The notes: generated by a model not told the origin, from the sequence alone. DNA of 64,000 nucleotides from Lachnospiraceae bacterium (GCA_022794035.1 JAAWDX010000001.1:1-64000), one strand, 5' to 3'. Counted from the stretch's first letter, positions 44,028 through 52,549 are shown. Numbers and translations are program-made.

Positions 44028-46178
44028 ATGGAAGATTTACTGCAAAACCTTAATCCCGCACAGCGGGAAGCCGTGACCACGACCGAAGGCTTTGTCCGCG
44101 TCATTGCCGGCGCTGGTTCCGGTAAAACGCGCGCACTTTCGCATCGTTTTGCCTACCTCGTAAACGAGCTCGGCATCATGCCCGGCAACATCCTGTGCGT
44201 CACCTTTACCAATAAATCGGCCGCCGAAATGCGTCAGCGCATCCACAATCTGACCGGCGACAATGATACCGGCTACATCAACACCTTCCATGGATTTTGC
44301 GTCTCCATTCTGCAGGAGGACAGCCACGCCGTCCAGTACCCAAAAAGCTTTTTGGTACTCGATAACTCTGATATCGACTCCATGCTAAAACTCATCTACG
44401 AGGAACGCAGTCTCACGCTGCGTGAAATGACCTTCGCCAAGGCCCGGGATATGATCGAAATCCGCAAGCTAAGCAAAAATCCTGACTATTATCTGGATAT
44501 GATCGCGCTCCCCCTCGATACGCTGCACCAAAAATATCTGGACGCGCAAAAGCCAGAGGACATCATCTTCTACGGCTATCTCTATCAGGAGAAAAAATGC
44601 TTTGGCCTGGATTATAATGACCTGATCAACTTTTCACTCTATATCTTTGAACAAAACGCCGAGATCAAGCTCAAATGGCAGAAACGCCTGCAGTATATCA
44701 TGATCGATGAGTTTCAGGATATCGATTCGCTGCAGTACCGGCTCATGAGCATTCTCTGCGCCTATCATAAAAATCTTTTTATTGTCGGCGATCCCGACCA
44801 GACCATCTATACCTGGCGCGGCGCTAATGTACGCTATCTTCTTCATTTCGATGAAGCCTTTCCGAACGTGCAGACCATTATGATGATGCAGAACTATCGT
44901 TCCACACCGGAGATCATCGCCGCCGCCAACTCACTGATTCAGACAAATCGTGACCGCATTGCCAAAGAGCTGCTGCCCACCCTTTCTTCCGGCTCTGCCG
45001 TGATCTGCCATTTTGCCGATACCGCGCAGCAGGAGGCTGCATGGATTGCCGCGCAGATTCTGCAGCTGCATGAGCGCGGCACGGCTTTTCGCGATATCAC
45101 CATCCTGTACCGCGCGCATTATGTGACGCGCGCCGTGGAGGAAGGTCTGCTGCAGAGCAAGATTCCTTATACCATCTATAGCGGCGTTCAGTTTTTTGAC
45201 CGCATGGAGATCAAGGATGCGCTTTCCTATCTGCGCCTTATCGCCTACCATGATGACCTATCCTTCCGCCGCGTAGCGAATGTGCCCAAGCGCAACCTCG
45301 GCAAGCGCCGCATGCAGTTTTTGGAGGATTATGCGGAGCAGAATCACTGCTCTCTCTATGAGGCGCTTTCGCGCACACTCGATCATGCCATTTTTAAGGG
45401 CACGCAGGCTGAGCAGCTGCTTCAGCTGGTCGAGACCTTTGGCACTGCCTATGCGTCCCGCCCCATTTCGGAGCTGCTTTCCGACGTGCTCGATAAAAGC
45501 GGCTACGAGGCTATGCTGCGCACAGAGGGCAGTCAGGTGCGCCTCGACAATCTGGCCGAGCTCAAGCAGGCCATCTATGAATATGAAACCTCCTGTGGCG
45601 AGGAGAGCACGCTGGAGCACTATCTGTCGCACATTGCCCTTTTCACGAACAGCGACGCGGCCGACACGGGCGATAAAGTCAAGCTGATGACCATTCACGC
45701 TGCCAAGGGCCTTGAATTTCCGATCGTATTTCTCTGCGCTATGAATGAGGGCATCTGTCCCTCCCGCAAAATCAACACGCGCGAGGCCATGGAAGAGGAG
45801 CGCCGCCTCGCCTTCGTTGCCATCACGCGGGCAGAGCAGTCGCTCTACCTTTCTTCGGCCCAAGGCCGCAACCTGGACGGCTCCCCCCGCTATCCTTCGC
45901 GCTTTTTGCTGGATATCGACGATTCGCTTTTATGCTATACGTCGCCCCCGCGGGACGGCCTGATTGCCGAAACGCGGCAGTATATCCGCATGAACAGCCG
46001 CTTTCTAGAGCCTAATGTGCAGAATGCTTTTAATCCCGGCGACCGCATACGCCATGCGGTTTTCGGAGCCGGCACCGTACTGGAGGCGGATCTTACTGCC
46101 GGCGCTTATATCATTCAGTTTGATGCGGTCGCGACGCCGCGCAGCATTGCTTTTCGGGTGAAGCTGACAAAGCTATAA
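44028..46178 (+). CDS. UvrD/PcrA-like superfamily 1 helicase
   Basis: 716 residues. Helicase motifs are all visible: AGAGSGKTR, CVTFTNKSAAEMRQRI, NTFHGFC, IDEFQDID, GDPDQTIYTWRGA, NYRSTPEI, TIHAAKGLEFPIVFL and VAITRAEQSLYLS. It ends with a PcrA-type C-terminal Tudor-like segment (FNPGDRIRHAVFGAGTVLE). A 3'-5' DNA translocase for repair and replication restart; its length is close to PcrA. ATG follows AAGGAGG. It converges on the second DUF4143 gene. Confidence 0.9.
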   Translation: MEDLLQNLNPAQREAVTTTEGFVRVIAGAGSGKTRALSHRFAYLVNELGIMPGNILCVTFTNKSAAEMRQRIHNLTGDNDTGYINTFHGFCVSILQEDSHAVQYPKSFLVLDNSDIDSMLKLIYEERSLTLREMTFAKARDMIEIRKLSKNPDYYLDMIALPLDTLHQKYLDAQKPEDIIFYGYLYQEKKCFGLDYNDLINFSLYIFEQNAEIKLKWQKRLQYIMIDEFQDIDSLQYRLMSILCAYHKNLFIVGDPDQTIYTWRGANVRYLLHFDEAFPNVQTIMMMQNYRSTPEIIAAANSLIQTNRDRIAKELLPTLSSGSAVICHFADTAQQEAAWIAAQILQLHERGTAFRDITILYRAHYVTRAVEEGLLQSKIPYTIYSGVQFFDRMEIKDALSYLRLIAYHDDLSFRRVANVPKRNLGKRRMQFLEDYAEQNHCSLYEALSRTLDHAIFKGTQAEQLLQLVETFGTAYASRPISELLSDVLDKSGYEAMLRTEGSQVRLDNLAELKQAIYEYETSCGEESTLEHYLSHIALFTNSDAADTGDKVKLMTIHAAKGLEFPIVFLCAMNEGICPSRKINTREAMEEERRLAFVAITRAEQSLYLSSAQGRNLDGSPRYPSRFLLDIDDSLLCYTSPPRDGLIAETRQYIRMNSRFLEPNVQNAFNPGDRIRHAVFGAGTVLEADLTAGAYIIQFDAVATPRSIAFRVKLTKL

Positions 46179-46194
46179 GTTTCTTCCTCAGCGG

Positions 46195-47547
46195 TTAAGC
46201 CAAGGATAAATCCGCTGTTCCCCTATAACTTTGAAAGAACATGATATAATAAATTGGAATATAGACGATTTTTCCTTTGGTTGTCACGGACCGCTCATTT
46301 GATACAACAAAGGCCTTTTTAACATGATAGTCTTCATTCTGCACAAATGCATTCAGCGCACTGTGAACGCGATAATCTTTACCTGACTTGACTTCAATCG
46401 GAACGGCAGATAAGCTATCATAATCATCAATCAAATAATCTACTTCTCCCCGGCTGCGATTATCATAGTAGAACAGCTTATATCCATGTGCAATCAATTC
46501 GCTGGCCACAACGCTCTCATATACTGACCCCAGATTGATACTCTTTTCACCATCCAGAATAGCTCTGATATTGTTGCCATATAAAATGCCTGTTAAGATT
46601 CCCACATCATTTAGATAGAGCTTAAGCAAGTTCTTGCCGCTGGACTCGATCAACGGGAATATAGGATTGGATATCGCCTGTACTCCCAGCGCGATTCCTG
46701 CGCTGATTAAATATTCAAATTCATCCTGATAGTCATGAAAGGTTTTCCCTTTTTTATTTTCAATATTCTGCGCGATCACACGTTTCTTTTTGTTTTCCAT
46801 ATTGGACGGAATCAGATCATATATGCGCCGTATCTTTAGTTTTCGCTCTTCATCATATTTAGAAGCATCCGCCGCATAATAATCGTGAATTTCATTTTGA
46901 ATCTCCCTCACAAGCTGAATATTTTTATCATAAAGATAGGAATTGACTGCATCCGGCAATCCTCCCACAAGCAGATACTTGCGAAATAAATCCATCATTT
47001 TGTTATGCATCGACTCTTCAAGCGCTTCTAGCCTTTCAAATTTCTTCTGCATTGCAGAAATGACTAGTTGATTCATTCCATTTGCATACAGAAACTCTTC
47101 AAAATCCAGCGGAAACATTCTCACTTTGCGGATGCTGCCCATGGGGATCGAGGTAGTCTGAGACAGCGTAACCCCCAGCAACGAGCCGCTGGCAATAAAG
47201 TGATATTTGTCATCCTGTGACAGAAATTTTAGAAGTGTCAGCAGATGCGGATACGCCTGAATCTCATCAATAAAAATCAGCGTATTGCTCTTTTCCTTCA
47301 TTCTGTCACCAGCAATCATACTAAGCTGAAGATAGAAATCCTCTATTGTTTTTGTATTCTCAAATAACCGAGCCCCCAATGAGTCCTCGATCATATTAAC
47401 TTCTATGAAATTTTCAAACAGTTTCTGCCCTGCATGGCGAATGATATAGGTCTTCCCTACCTGCCTCGCTCCGTCAATTAAAAGAATCTTTTTTGAGTCT
47501 GACTTCAAATGGGCTTCTATGACCCTCTCTATTTTGCGATATAACAT
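46195..47547 (-). CDS. AAA (AAA_14) ATPase with DUF4143 domain, second copy
   Basis: 450 residues, the same length and domain order as the gene at 42651 but low identity: P-loop IDGARQVGKTY, Walker B LIFIDEIQAYP, ASGSLLGV, RMFPLDFEEFLYA, and the C-terminal GEVDYLIDDY...VPIEVKSGKDY nuclease-like core. Start 47547 (MLYRKI) follows GAGG; the longer frame to 47631 covers the promoter. Its upstream region has its own triple repeat. Confidence 0.88.
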   Translation of the reverse strand: MLYRKIERVIEAHLKSDSKKILLIDGARQVGKTYIIRHAGQKLFENFIEVNMIEDSLGARLFENTKTIEDFYLQLSMIAGDRMKEKSNTLIFIDEIQAYPHLLTLLKFLSQDDKYHFIASGSLLGVTLSQTTSIPMGSIRKVRMFPLDFEEFLYANGMNQLVISAMQKKFERLEALEESMHNKMMDLFRKYLLVGGLPDAVNSYLYDKNIQLVREIQNEIHDYYAADASKYDEERKLKIRRIYDLIPSNMENKKKRVIAQNIENKKGKTFHDYQDEFEYLISAGIALGVQAISNPIFPLIESSGKNLLKLYLNDVGILTGILYGNNIRAILDGEKSINLGSVYESVVASELIAHGYKLFYYDNRSRGEVDYLIDDYDSLSAVPIEVKSGKDYRVHSALNAFVQNEDYHVKKAFVVSNERSVTTKGKIVYIPIYYIMFFQSYRGTADLSLA

Positions 47548-47567
47548 ACTGCAGCACCTCACAAATG

Positions 47568-47642
47568 ACTTTTCAAATAAATTATAAGCCAAAATAATCA
47601 ACTTTTCAATATATTTTACGCTCATTTTCACTGACTTTTCAA
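47568..47642 (-). repeat. Three 9-base direct repeats at 33-base period over a promoter
   Basis: On the minus strand TTGAAAAGT occurs at 47642-47634, 47609-47601 and 47576-47568, again exactly 33 bases apart; flanks extend the match to about 12 bases (ATTGAAAAGTCA). The middle copy supplies the -35 TTGAAA of a promoter with TATAAT 17 bases on (about 47586-47581). The last copy ends 20 bases before the start codon. Confidence 0.9.
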
Positions 47643-47702
47643 TACTATATGCTTTTTTAGGTTCTTATATGTACCGTCTTTATCAAAAAATCAACTTAGT
47701 GC

Positions 47703-47731
47703 TTGACAAATTTTCCTGCCTGTGCTATTTT
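47703..47731 (+). promoter_or_regulatory. Promoter of the T-box leader
   Basis: TTGACA (47703-47708) and TATTTT (47726-47731), 17-base spacer. Confidence 0.65.
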
Positions 47732-47744
47732 AATACACATAAAT

Positions 47745-48013
47745 CAACGAGGAAGAGTGAGTAGTCATTTCCAACTTCTTTTCAGCGAGCTGCCGGCGGT
47801 GAAAGGGCAGCAAGAGGCGTTATGATGAATGGGCTTCTGAGAGCAAGCAGAACAGATAGTATGTGCGCCGGAGTAAACGCTCCGTTATCAAATGTTTCCG
47901 TATGATGGTACGGGCAAAGGCGGGCGAATTTTATTCGTCAAGCAGGGTGGCACCGCAGGTAATCGTTTATTCACCTGTCCCGGCATAATTTAATATCCGG
48001 GACAGGTTTTTTA
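47745..48013 (+). promoter_or_regulatory. Tryptophan T-box riboswitch
   Basis: Stem I starts with CGAGGAAGAGTGAGTAG; the specifier region reads GAA-TGG-GC with TGG (Trp) at 47830-47832. The T-box core AGGGTGGCACCGC is at 47945-47957 and the terminator CCTGTCCCGG/CCGGGACAGG (47975-47984, 47998-48007) is followed by TTTTTT. Uncharged tRNA-Trp would stabilise the antiterminator and turn on the TrpB2 gene. Confidence 0.93.
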
Positions 48014-48062
48014 TATGCTCCTGTCTCGGACACAAATCATATGAAAAAGGAGACAGATCATC

Positions 48063-49433
48063 ATGAGCAAAATTCCCTACAAAATCTACTTAGAAGAAAA
48101 CGAGATCCCCAAGTATTGGTACAATCTGCGGGCCGATATGACAAATAAGCCGGCTCCCCTGTTAAACCCCGGCACTCTGCAGCCCATGACGCTGGAAGAG
48201 CTGAGCGGCGTATTCTGCACCGAGCTTGCCAAGCAGGAGCTGGATGAGACTACGCGTCTCATTGAAATTCCGGAGGAAATCCGCCAGTTTTATACCATGT
48301 ACCGTCCTTCGCCACTGATGCGTGCCTATCGCCTTGAGAAAGCACTGGGAACACCGGCTAAGATTTACTATAAATTTGAAGGCAACAATACCTCTGGCTC
48401 TCATAAATTAAATTCCGCCATTGCGCAGGCCTATTATGCTAAAAAGCAGGGCCTTAAAGGTGTAACCACCGAAACCGGCGCTGGCCAGTGGGGCACTGCG
48501 CTTTCCATGGCCTGTTCCTATTTTGATCTGGACTGCAAGGTATTTATGGTCAAGGTCTCTTATGAACAGAAACCTTTCCGCCGCGAGGTAATGCGCACCT
48601 ATGGTGCTGACGTTACGCCCTCTCCTTCTATGACCACTAAAATCGGACAGAAAATTCTGGCTGATCACCCCGGCACTACCGGATCCCTTGGCTGCGCCAT
48701 TTCTGAGGCTGTAGAGGTCGCCACCTCTACTCCCGGATATCGGTATGTACTGGGCAGCGTGCTGAATCAAGTCTTGCTGCACCAGTCCGTCATTGGCATG
48801 GAGGTCAAAACCGCTTGCGACAAATATGATATTAAACCGGATACCATCATTGGTTGCGCCGGCGGCGGCAGCAATCTGGGCGGTCTGATCGCACCGTTTA
48901 TGGGCGAAAAGCTGCGCGGCGAGGCTGATTATCGCTTTATTGCCGTGGAACCTGCCTCTTGCCCGAGTTTTACACGCGGTAAATTTGCCTATGACTTCTG
49001 CGATACGGGTATGGTATGCCCACTAGCTAAGATGTATACGCTTGGCTCCGGCTTTATCCCTTCGGCTAACCACGCCGGCGGCCTGCGCTATCACGGCATG
49101 ACTACCACGCTGTCGCAGCTGTATCATGACGGCCTCATGGAGGCTACTGCCGTGGAGCAAACAGCTGTGTTTGAGGCTGCCGAGCAGTTTGCACGCACCG
49201 AGGGGATCCTGCCTGCGCCTGAGTCCAGCCACGCTATTCGCGTTGCCATTGACGAAGCGCTGCGCTGCAAAGAAAAAGGTGAGGATAAAACCATTCTCTT
49301 CGGCCTGACTGGCACCGGATATTTTGATATGCTGGCCTATGAAAAATTCCACAATGGTCAGATGAGCGATTACATCCCCACAGATGAGGATCTGCAGGCA
49401 GGCTTTGCCGGCATTCCTAATATTGGACTATAA
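48063..49433 (+). CDS. TrpB2-type tryptophan synthase beta chain
   Basis: 456 residues of the TrpB2 branch (about 50 residues longer than TrpB1). The PLP lysine K115 lies in SGSHKLNSA; GAGQWG, CAGGGSNLGG (phosphate loop) and the late LTGTGYFD are present. It condenses indole with serine to make tryptophan. There is no trpA or other trp gene near; TrpB2 is thought to salvage free indole. Direct control by the Trp T-box supports a role in tryptophan supply. ATG follows AAAAGGAG. Confidence 0.9.
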   Translation: MSKIPYKIYLEENEIPKYWYNLRADMTNKPAPLLNPGTLQPMTLEELSGVFCTELAKQELDETTRLIEIPEEIRQFYTMYRPSPLMRAYRLEKALGTPAKIYYKFEGNNTSGSHKLNSAIAQAYYAKKQGLKGVTTETGAGQWGTALSMACSYFDLDCKVFMVKVSYEQKPFRREVMRTYGADVTPSPSMTTKIGQKILADHPGTTGSLGCAISEAVEVATSTPGYRYVLGSVLNQVLLHQSVIGMEVKTACDKYDIKPDTIIGCAGGGSNLGGLIAPFMGEKLRGEADYRFIAVEPASCPSFTRGKFAYDFCDTGMVCPLAKMYTLGSGFIPSANHAGGLRYHGMTTTLSQLYHDGLMEATAVEQTAVFEAAEQFARTEGILPAPESSHAIRVAIDEALRCKEKGEDKTILFGLTGTGYFDMLAYEKFHNGQMSDYIPTDEDLQAGFAGIPNIGL

Positions 49434-49534
49434 TATAAGTCGCTGCTAAATATACGATATGAAGAGGCGATACTTTTAATTAAGGGAAGCATAATTTATA
49501 TATCTATTTCATATAATTTTAATGGAAAGCCCTA

Positions 49535-49563
49535 TTGACTTTCCTCCTTGCACTTGCTAGAAT
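49535..49563 (+). promoter_or_regulatory. Promoter of the type III toxin-antitoxin locus
   Basis: TTGACT (49535-49540) and TAGAAT (49558-49563), 17-base spacer; the transcript would start near 49570, just before the repeats. Confidence 0.75.
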
Positions 49564-49575
49564 GTAGATACAAGG

Positions 49576-49702
49576 AAGTTTACCACTGACCGATATGTGG
49601 TATATAAATGGTCGGGTTGAAAGTTTACCGCTGACCGACATGCGGTATATAAATGGTTGGGTTGAAAGTTTAAGTCCTTCGCTTTATGGTGAGGGACTTT
49701 TT
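49576..49702 (+). ncRNA. cptI: CptI-like antitoxin RNA: 45-base repeats and terminator
   Basis: AAGTTTACC-type units start at 49576 and 49621, and a partial one at 49666, exact 45-base period. Each unit folds as TACCAC/GTGGTA in unit one and TACCGC/GCGGTA in unit two, a compensatory change, with the loop GACC able to pair downstream GGTC or GGTT as a pseudoknot. The partial unit runs into the terminator AAGTCC/GGACTT with T-tract (49672-49702). Promoter, repeats, terminator, then toxin is the type III order. Confidence 0.85.
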
Positions 49703-49720
49703 CATAATGAGGACAGTCAA

Positions 49721-50191
49721 ATGAAAAAAACAGGTTTTTATATTATCCAAGACAGATTCTTTGAAGATATGCAGGACCCATATCTTAAAGGAAATAAGGC
49801 AGAAAACAGACCTCATTATTACTGTTTTGAAGATACAAATACTGGGATATACTGGATGATTCCACTATCTAGTCGCATCAATAAATACAGACAGATTATA
49901 GAGAGAAAAGAAAAAGCCGGAAAACCCTGCGATATTCTCTACATCGCCAAATTGGATGACGGCCGAGAAAGTGCATTTTTGATACAGGATATGTTTCCAA
50001 TTACAGAAGAGTACATAGAGCGGCAATATACAATTGCTGGAAATCATTTAATGCTGACAAGCGAACACACCGCTAAAAAGATTGAGCAAAGAGCAAAAAA
50101 GGTCATGGGTATGCTGAAGCGCGGCATAAAATTTACCCCAACACAGCCGGATGTTACAGCGATTTTGGAGAAATTAGGAAAACGCAGATAA
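49721..50191 (+). CDS. cptN: Type III toxin, CptN/ToxN-like endoribonuclease
   Basis: 156 residues. The sequence begins KKTGFYIIQDRFFEDMQDPYLKGNKAENRPHYYCF and continues with YWMIPLSSRINKYRQII, the pattern of ToxN/CptN/AbiQ-like small ribonucleases (conserved positively charged N-terminal strand and PLSS segment). The start at 49721 follows GAGGA with good spacing; the longer frame from 49595 lies in the antitoxin repeats. Expression is expected to need read-through of the antitoxin terminator. Toxins of this class cut RNA and are held inactive in an RNA-protein ring; some protect against phage. Confidence 0.8.
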   Translation: MKKTGFYIIQDRFFEDMQDPYLKGNKAENRPHYYCFEDTNTGIYWMIPLSSRINKYRQIIERKEKAGKPCDILYIAKLDDGRESAFLIQDMFPITEEYIERQYTIAGNHLMLTSEHTAKKIEQRAKKVMGMLKRGIKFTPTQPDVTAILEKLGKRR

Positions 50192-50253
50192 TGGCGTTTC
50201 TGATGGATACACATTGTGGAATATTTAATATTGATTTAGTAGGAGGATTCATC

Positions 50254-50898
50254 ATGCTTCGATCTCGACTTCGAGCCCTTTGCCTTACCCTGCTCCTGCT
50301 GCTCTCCCTTTCTTGTACCGCCGGATGCAGCGCTAACAAGGAGGCTCTGTCCATTCCAGCTTTGGCACAGCAGATGCTGGAAAAAAAGGAAGACATAGCA
50401 AGTCAGTTTAACCTACAGACAGATGATTATACCGCAGAGCAGGTAAATGCCTCTTCTCAGGAAGAAAAGCTTATTCTGAATACTCCCTATTCCTTCGCTG
50501 GCAACGAATTTGCCGTCTCCCTCTACATCGTTTCAGAAACCGACGAACGGCTTCCTGACTATAGAGGGTGCATGTATGCCTTCAATTTAACCCTTAAAAA
50601 GCCTGACAGCGAGGTCAGCGCCGAACAGTTTGCTGAAATCGCGGATCAGGCCGTCCAAGAGCTGAATGAGCTCCTGCCTACAATCGGAACGATCGAATAC
50701 CAAGCTGCGTCGTACAGTGAATCATCCGATCATGCAGCCGCCATTACGGGTGGAAAGAGCACCAGCGATATGCAGGTTATCCGGATGGAGGACGGGCGCC
50801 GAATCGATGTAGCCATAGCGCCTTTTTATTACTCGGCTGAAGGGTATTATGAATTGCAGATTAAGTTTAACGGAGCCACAGAGCTCATCAAACGTTAA
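50254..50898 (+). CDS. Putative lipoprotein
   Basis: 214 residues with a charged start (LRSRLRALC), a hydrophobic core and a lipobox ending SCTAGC, so the mature protein would be lipid-anchored outside the membrane. The mature part is an alternating alpha/beta segment without cysteines and matches no family I recognise. Start 50254 follows AGGAGG; an earlier in-frame ATG at 50191 overlaps the toxin stop. It lies 62 bases after the toxin gene and is closed by a terminator. Confidence 0.7.
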   Translation: MLRSRLRALCLTLLLLLSLSCTAGCSANKEALSIPALAQQMLEKKEDIASQFNLQTDDYTAEQVNASSQEEKLILNTPYSFAGNEFAVSLYIVSETDERLPDYRGCMYAFNLTLKKPDSEVSAEQFAEIADQAVQELNELLPTIGTIEYQAASYSESSDHAAAITGGKSTSDMQVIRMEDGRRIDVAIAPFYYSAEGYYELQIKFNGATELIKR

Positions 50899-50908
50899 AT
50901 TCCATTGC

Positions 50909-50952
50909 AAAAAGACAGGATCATCCATTCACAGATGACCCTGTCTTTTTTT
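50909..50952. terminator. Bidirectional terminator
   Basis: AAAAAGACAGGaTCATC (50909-50925) pairs with GATGAcCCTGTCTTTTT (50934-50950). A-tract on one side and T-tract on the other serve both the lipoprotein gene and the minus-strand unit. Confidence 0.85.
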
Positions 50953-50954
50953 CC

Positions 50955-51125
50955 TTATTTCATTGAAAACTGAAACATCTCATATACCAGCTCGCTGCCC
51001 TCATCAATCTCCGCCGGCAGCAGCGCCCGCGCCACCAGAAACAGCTCTTCCTCCGGCTGGTCTATACGCGCCAGATGTGCATAATCGCCGTCAATCAGCT
51101 TTACTCTGTATTCTCTGCGCTCCAT
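50955..51125 (-). CDS. Small conserved-looking protein next to the reductase
   Basis: A 56-residue open frame whose ATG directly follows the stop codon of the reductase gene (TAAATG). It starts MERREYRVKLIDGDYAHLAR and ends EGSELVYEMFQFSMK, acidic overall, with no membrane segment. Codon use is similar to the reductase and it ends exactly before the terminator, which argues for a real gene. I do not recognise the family. Confidence 0.6.
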   Translation of the reverse strand: MERREYRVKLIDGDYAHLARIDQPEEELFLVARALLPAEIDEGSELVYEMFQFSMK

Positions 51126-52133
51126 TTATTCACCAAACTCCGCCGCTGCCTTTTTCATCATCTGCCGAATCGGCAGCTCATACGGACAGCGCTTCTCACA
51201 TGCCCCGCACTCTATACAGGCCGAAGCCTTCACCGGCATCGCACCATAGCGCGCCTTAGCCCACTCCGCCAAGCCATACCGCTCCAGATATCCCTGCATC
51301 AGGAACACATTCGGAATCTGGATTCCCACCGCGCAGGGCGCGCAATAGTTGCAGCGTCTGCAAAACTGCGTTCCCAGTGCATCACGAACCTGTTGAATCC
51401 GCTGTTTCTCATCGTCCGTCAGCGGCGCCGTATCCTGCACCGCGGCTATATTCTGCGTTAGCTCCTCCGGAGCCGCCATGCCAGGGATGACCACGGTCAC
51501 ATCCGGATTTGATGCAATATAACGCAGCGCTAAGGTAGCATCCTCAATGGCACCGCCTGCCAGCGGCTTCATGTCAATAAAGCCAATATTTTTCTCTGTA
51601 CAGGCCTTAATCAGCTCTTCCCCCTGACTTTCCACAATATTATAGGGGAACATCATCGTTTCCACCCAGTCAAGGCTGAGCGCCTTCTCAAACACCTCGC
51701 GCGAGTGAGCCGTGAGACCGATATGGTCAATCTTACCCGCCGCGCGGGCCTCCATAAGCGCCTCTAGTGCGCCGCCCTCGCCCATAACCTGCTCCAGCTG
51801 CTGCAGGTTGGGATTATGTACCTGGTAAAGATCAATATGATCGGTGCGCAGGTTACGCAGGCTGATCTCGATGTCGCGGGCCATTTCTTCTTTGGTGCGC
51901 GCCATGCTCTTTGTTGCCAGCACAAAATGCGCACGGATACCTTCGAGTGCCTCGCCCAGGTATTCCTCGCTCACGGTATAGCCCCGGGCCGTATCGATAT
52001 AATTGACTCCAGCCTCCATCAGCTGCTGCATGAGCACTTTGGTGCCGGCCGCGTCGATCCGCTGAATGGGGATCCCTCCGAAACCTAAGCGCGAAATTTT
52101 TAACCCTGTTTTACCTAAAATTCGATATTCCAT
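51126..52133 (-). CDS. Aldo/keto reductase with C-terminal [4Fe-4S] domain
   Basis: 335 residues. Aldo/keto reductase barrel first (RILGKTGLKISRLGFGG; catalytic Asp and Tyr in NYIDTARGY; Lys in ATKSMAR; His in LYQVHNPN), then a ferredoxin-like tail with FCRRCNYCAPC and ACIECGACEKRCPYEL. This Fer4_17-type fusion is common in clostridia and may link carbonyl reduction to ferredoxin. Substrate unknown. A 56-residue gene follows it without a gap. Confidence 0.87.
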   Translation of the reverse strand: MEYRILGKTGLKISRLGFGGIPIQRIDAAGTKVLMQQLMEAGVNYIDTARGYTVSEEYLGEALEGIRAHFVLATKSMARTKEEMARDIEISLRNLRTDHIDLYQVHNPNLQQLEQVMGEGGALEALMEARAAGKIDHIGLTAHSREVFEKALSLDWVETMMFPYNIVESQGEELIKACTEKNIGFIDMKPLAGGAIEDATLALRYIASNPDVTVVIPGMAAPEELTQNIAAVQDTAPLTDDEKQRIQQVRDALGTQFCRRCNYCAPCAVGIQIPNVFLMQGYLERYGLAEWAKARYGAMPVKASACIECGACEKRCPYELPIRQMMKKAAAEFGE

Positions 52134-52210
52134 CTGTTTTCCTTTCTCTGCATTGCTTAATTTTTAAAGCAGGCAACAGCGCGCTGCCTGTGATTTTCTT
52201 CGTTTTTATA

Positions 52211-52239
52211 ATTTTACCATAGTCCTGCTGGCTTTACAA
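52211..52239 (-). promoter_or_regulatory. Promoter of the aldo/keto reductase gene
   Basis: On the minus strand TTGTAA (52239-52234) and TAAAAT (52216-52211), 17-base spacer. A small hairpin CAGGCA/TGCCTG (52170-52190) lies in the 5' UTR. Confidence 0.6.
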
Positions 52240-52306
52240 GCTTAGCCTCTTGAGCTTGTATCTGCATATAACGCGGTATCTCAAACAATTATAAGTATTC
52301 TTTCCC

Positions 52307-52336
52307 TTGACAGTAGTTTTCTTTTTATGCTACCAT
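52307..52336 (+). promoter_or_regulatory. Promoter of the ABC-F leader
   Basis: TTGACA (52307-52312) and TACCAT (52331-52336) with an 18-base spacer, about 235 bases before the ABC-F start. Confidence 0.7.
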
Positions 52337-52367
52337 CGTCTCAATCAAATTCAGAAAGGATGAAAGC

Positions 52368-52379
52368 ATGTTCAACTAA
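52368..52379 (+). CDS. Three-codon uORF in the ABC-F leader
   Basis: ATG TTC AAC TAA with AGAAAGGA ending about seven bases before the ATG. Very short uORFs are known in attenuator leaders of antibiotic-resistance ABC-F genes. An alternative frame from ATG 52360 gives 30 residues ending inside the antiterminator strand but has no spaced binding site. Confidence 0.5.
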   Translation: MFN

Positions 52380-52443
52380 TCTATTTTCGCAATATCAGAA
52401 ATTCATTCCCTGCCATGGTCATATTCTGGCTTTTTTCTGTTAT

Positions 52444-52549
52444 CGAAAATAGGTATTGTCACTGCCCTTTCATCTGCCTGCGTTTTGCATCTTTTGAATA
52501 GGACTACGTGCCCCTGTTTTTGCATAGCCGAAAACAGGGGTTTATCTTT
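52444..52549 (+). promoter_or_regulatory. Terminator/antiterminator leader of the ABC-F gene
   Basis: CCCCTGTTTT (52511-52520) and AAAACAGGGG (52531-52540) form a perfect stem followed by TTTATCTTTT, before the ABC-F ribosome binding site. AAAATAGG at 52446-52453 can pair with CCTGTTTT with one G-U pair and so compete with the terminator arm. Confidence 0.75.

Noticed and set aside
47745..48013. Leader-peptide attenuator instead of T-box
   Set aside because: The T-box core, specifier and terminator are all present and no Trp-rich small frame is seen.
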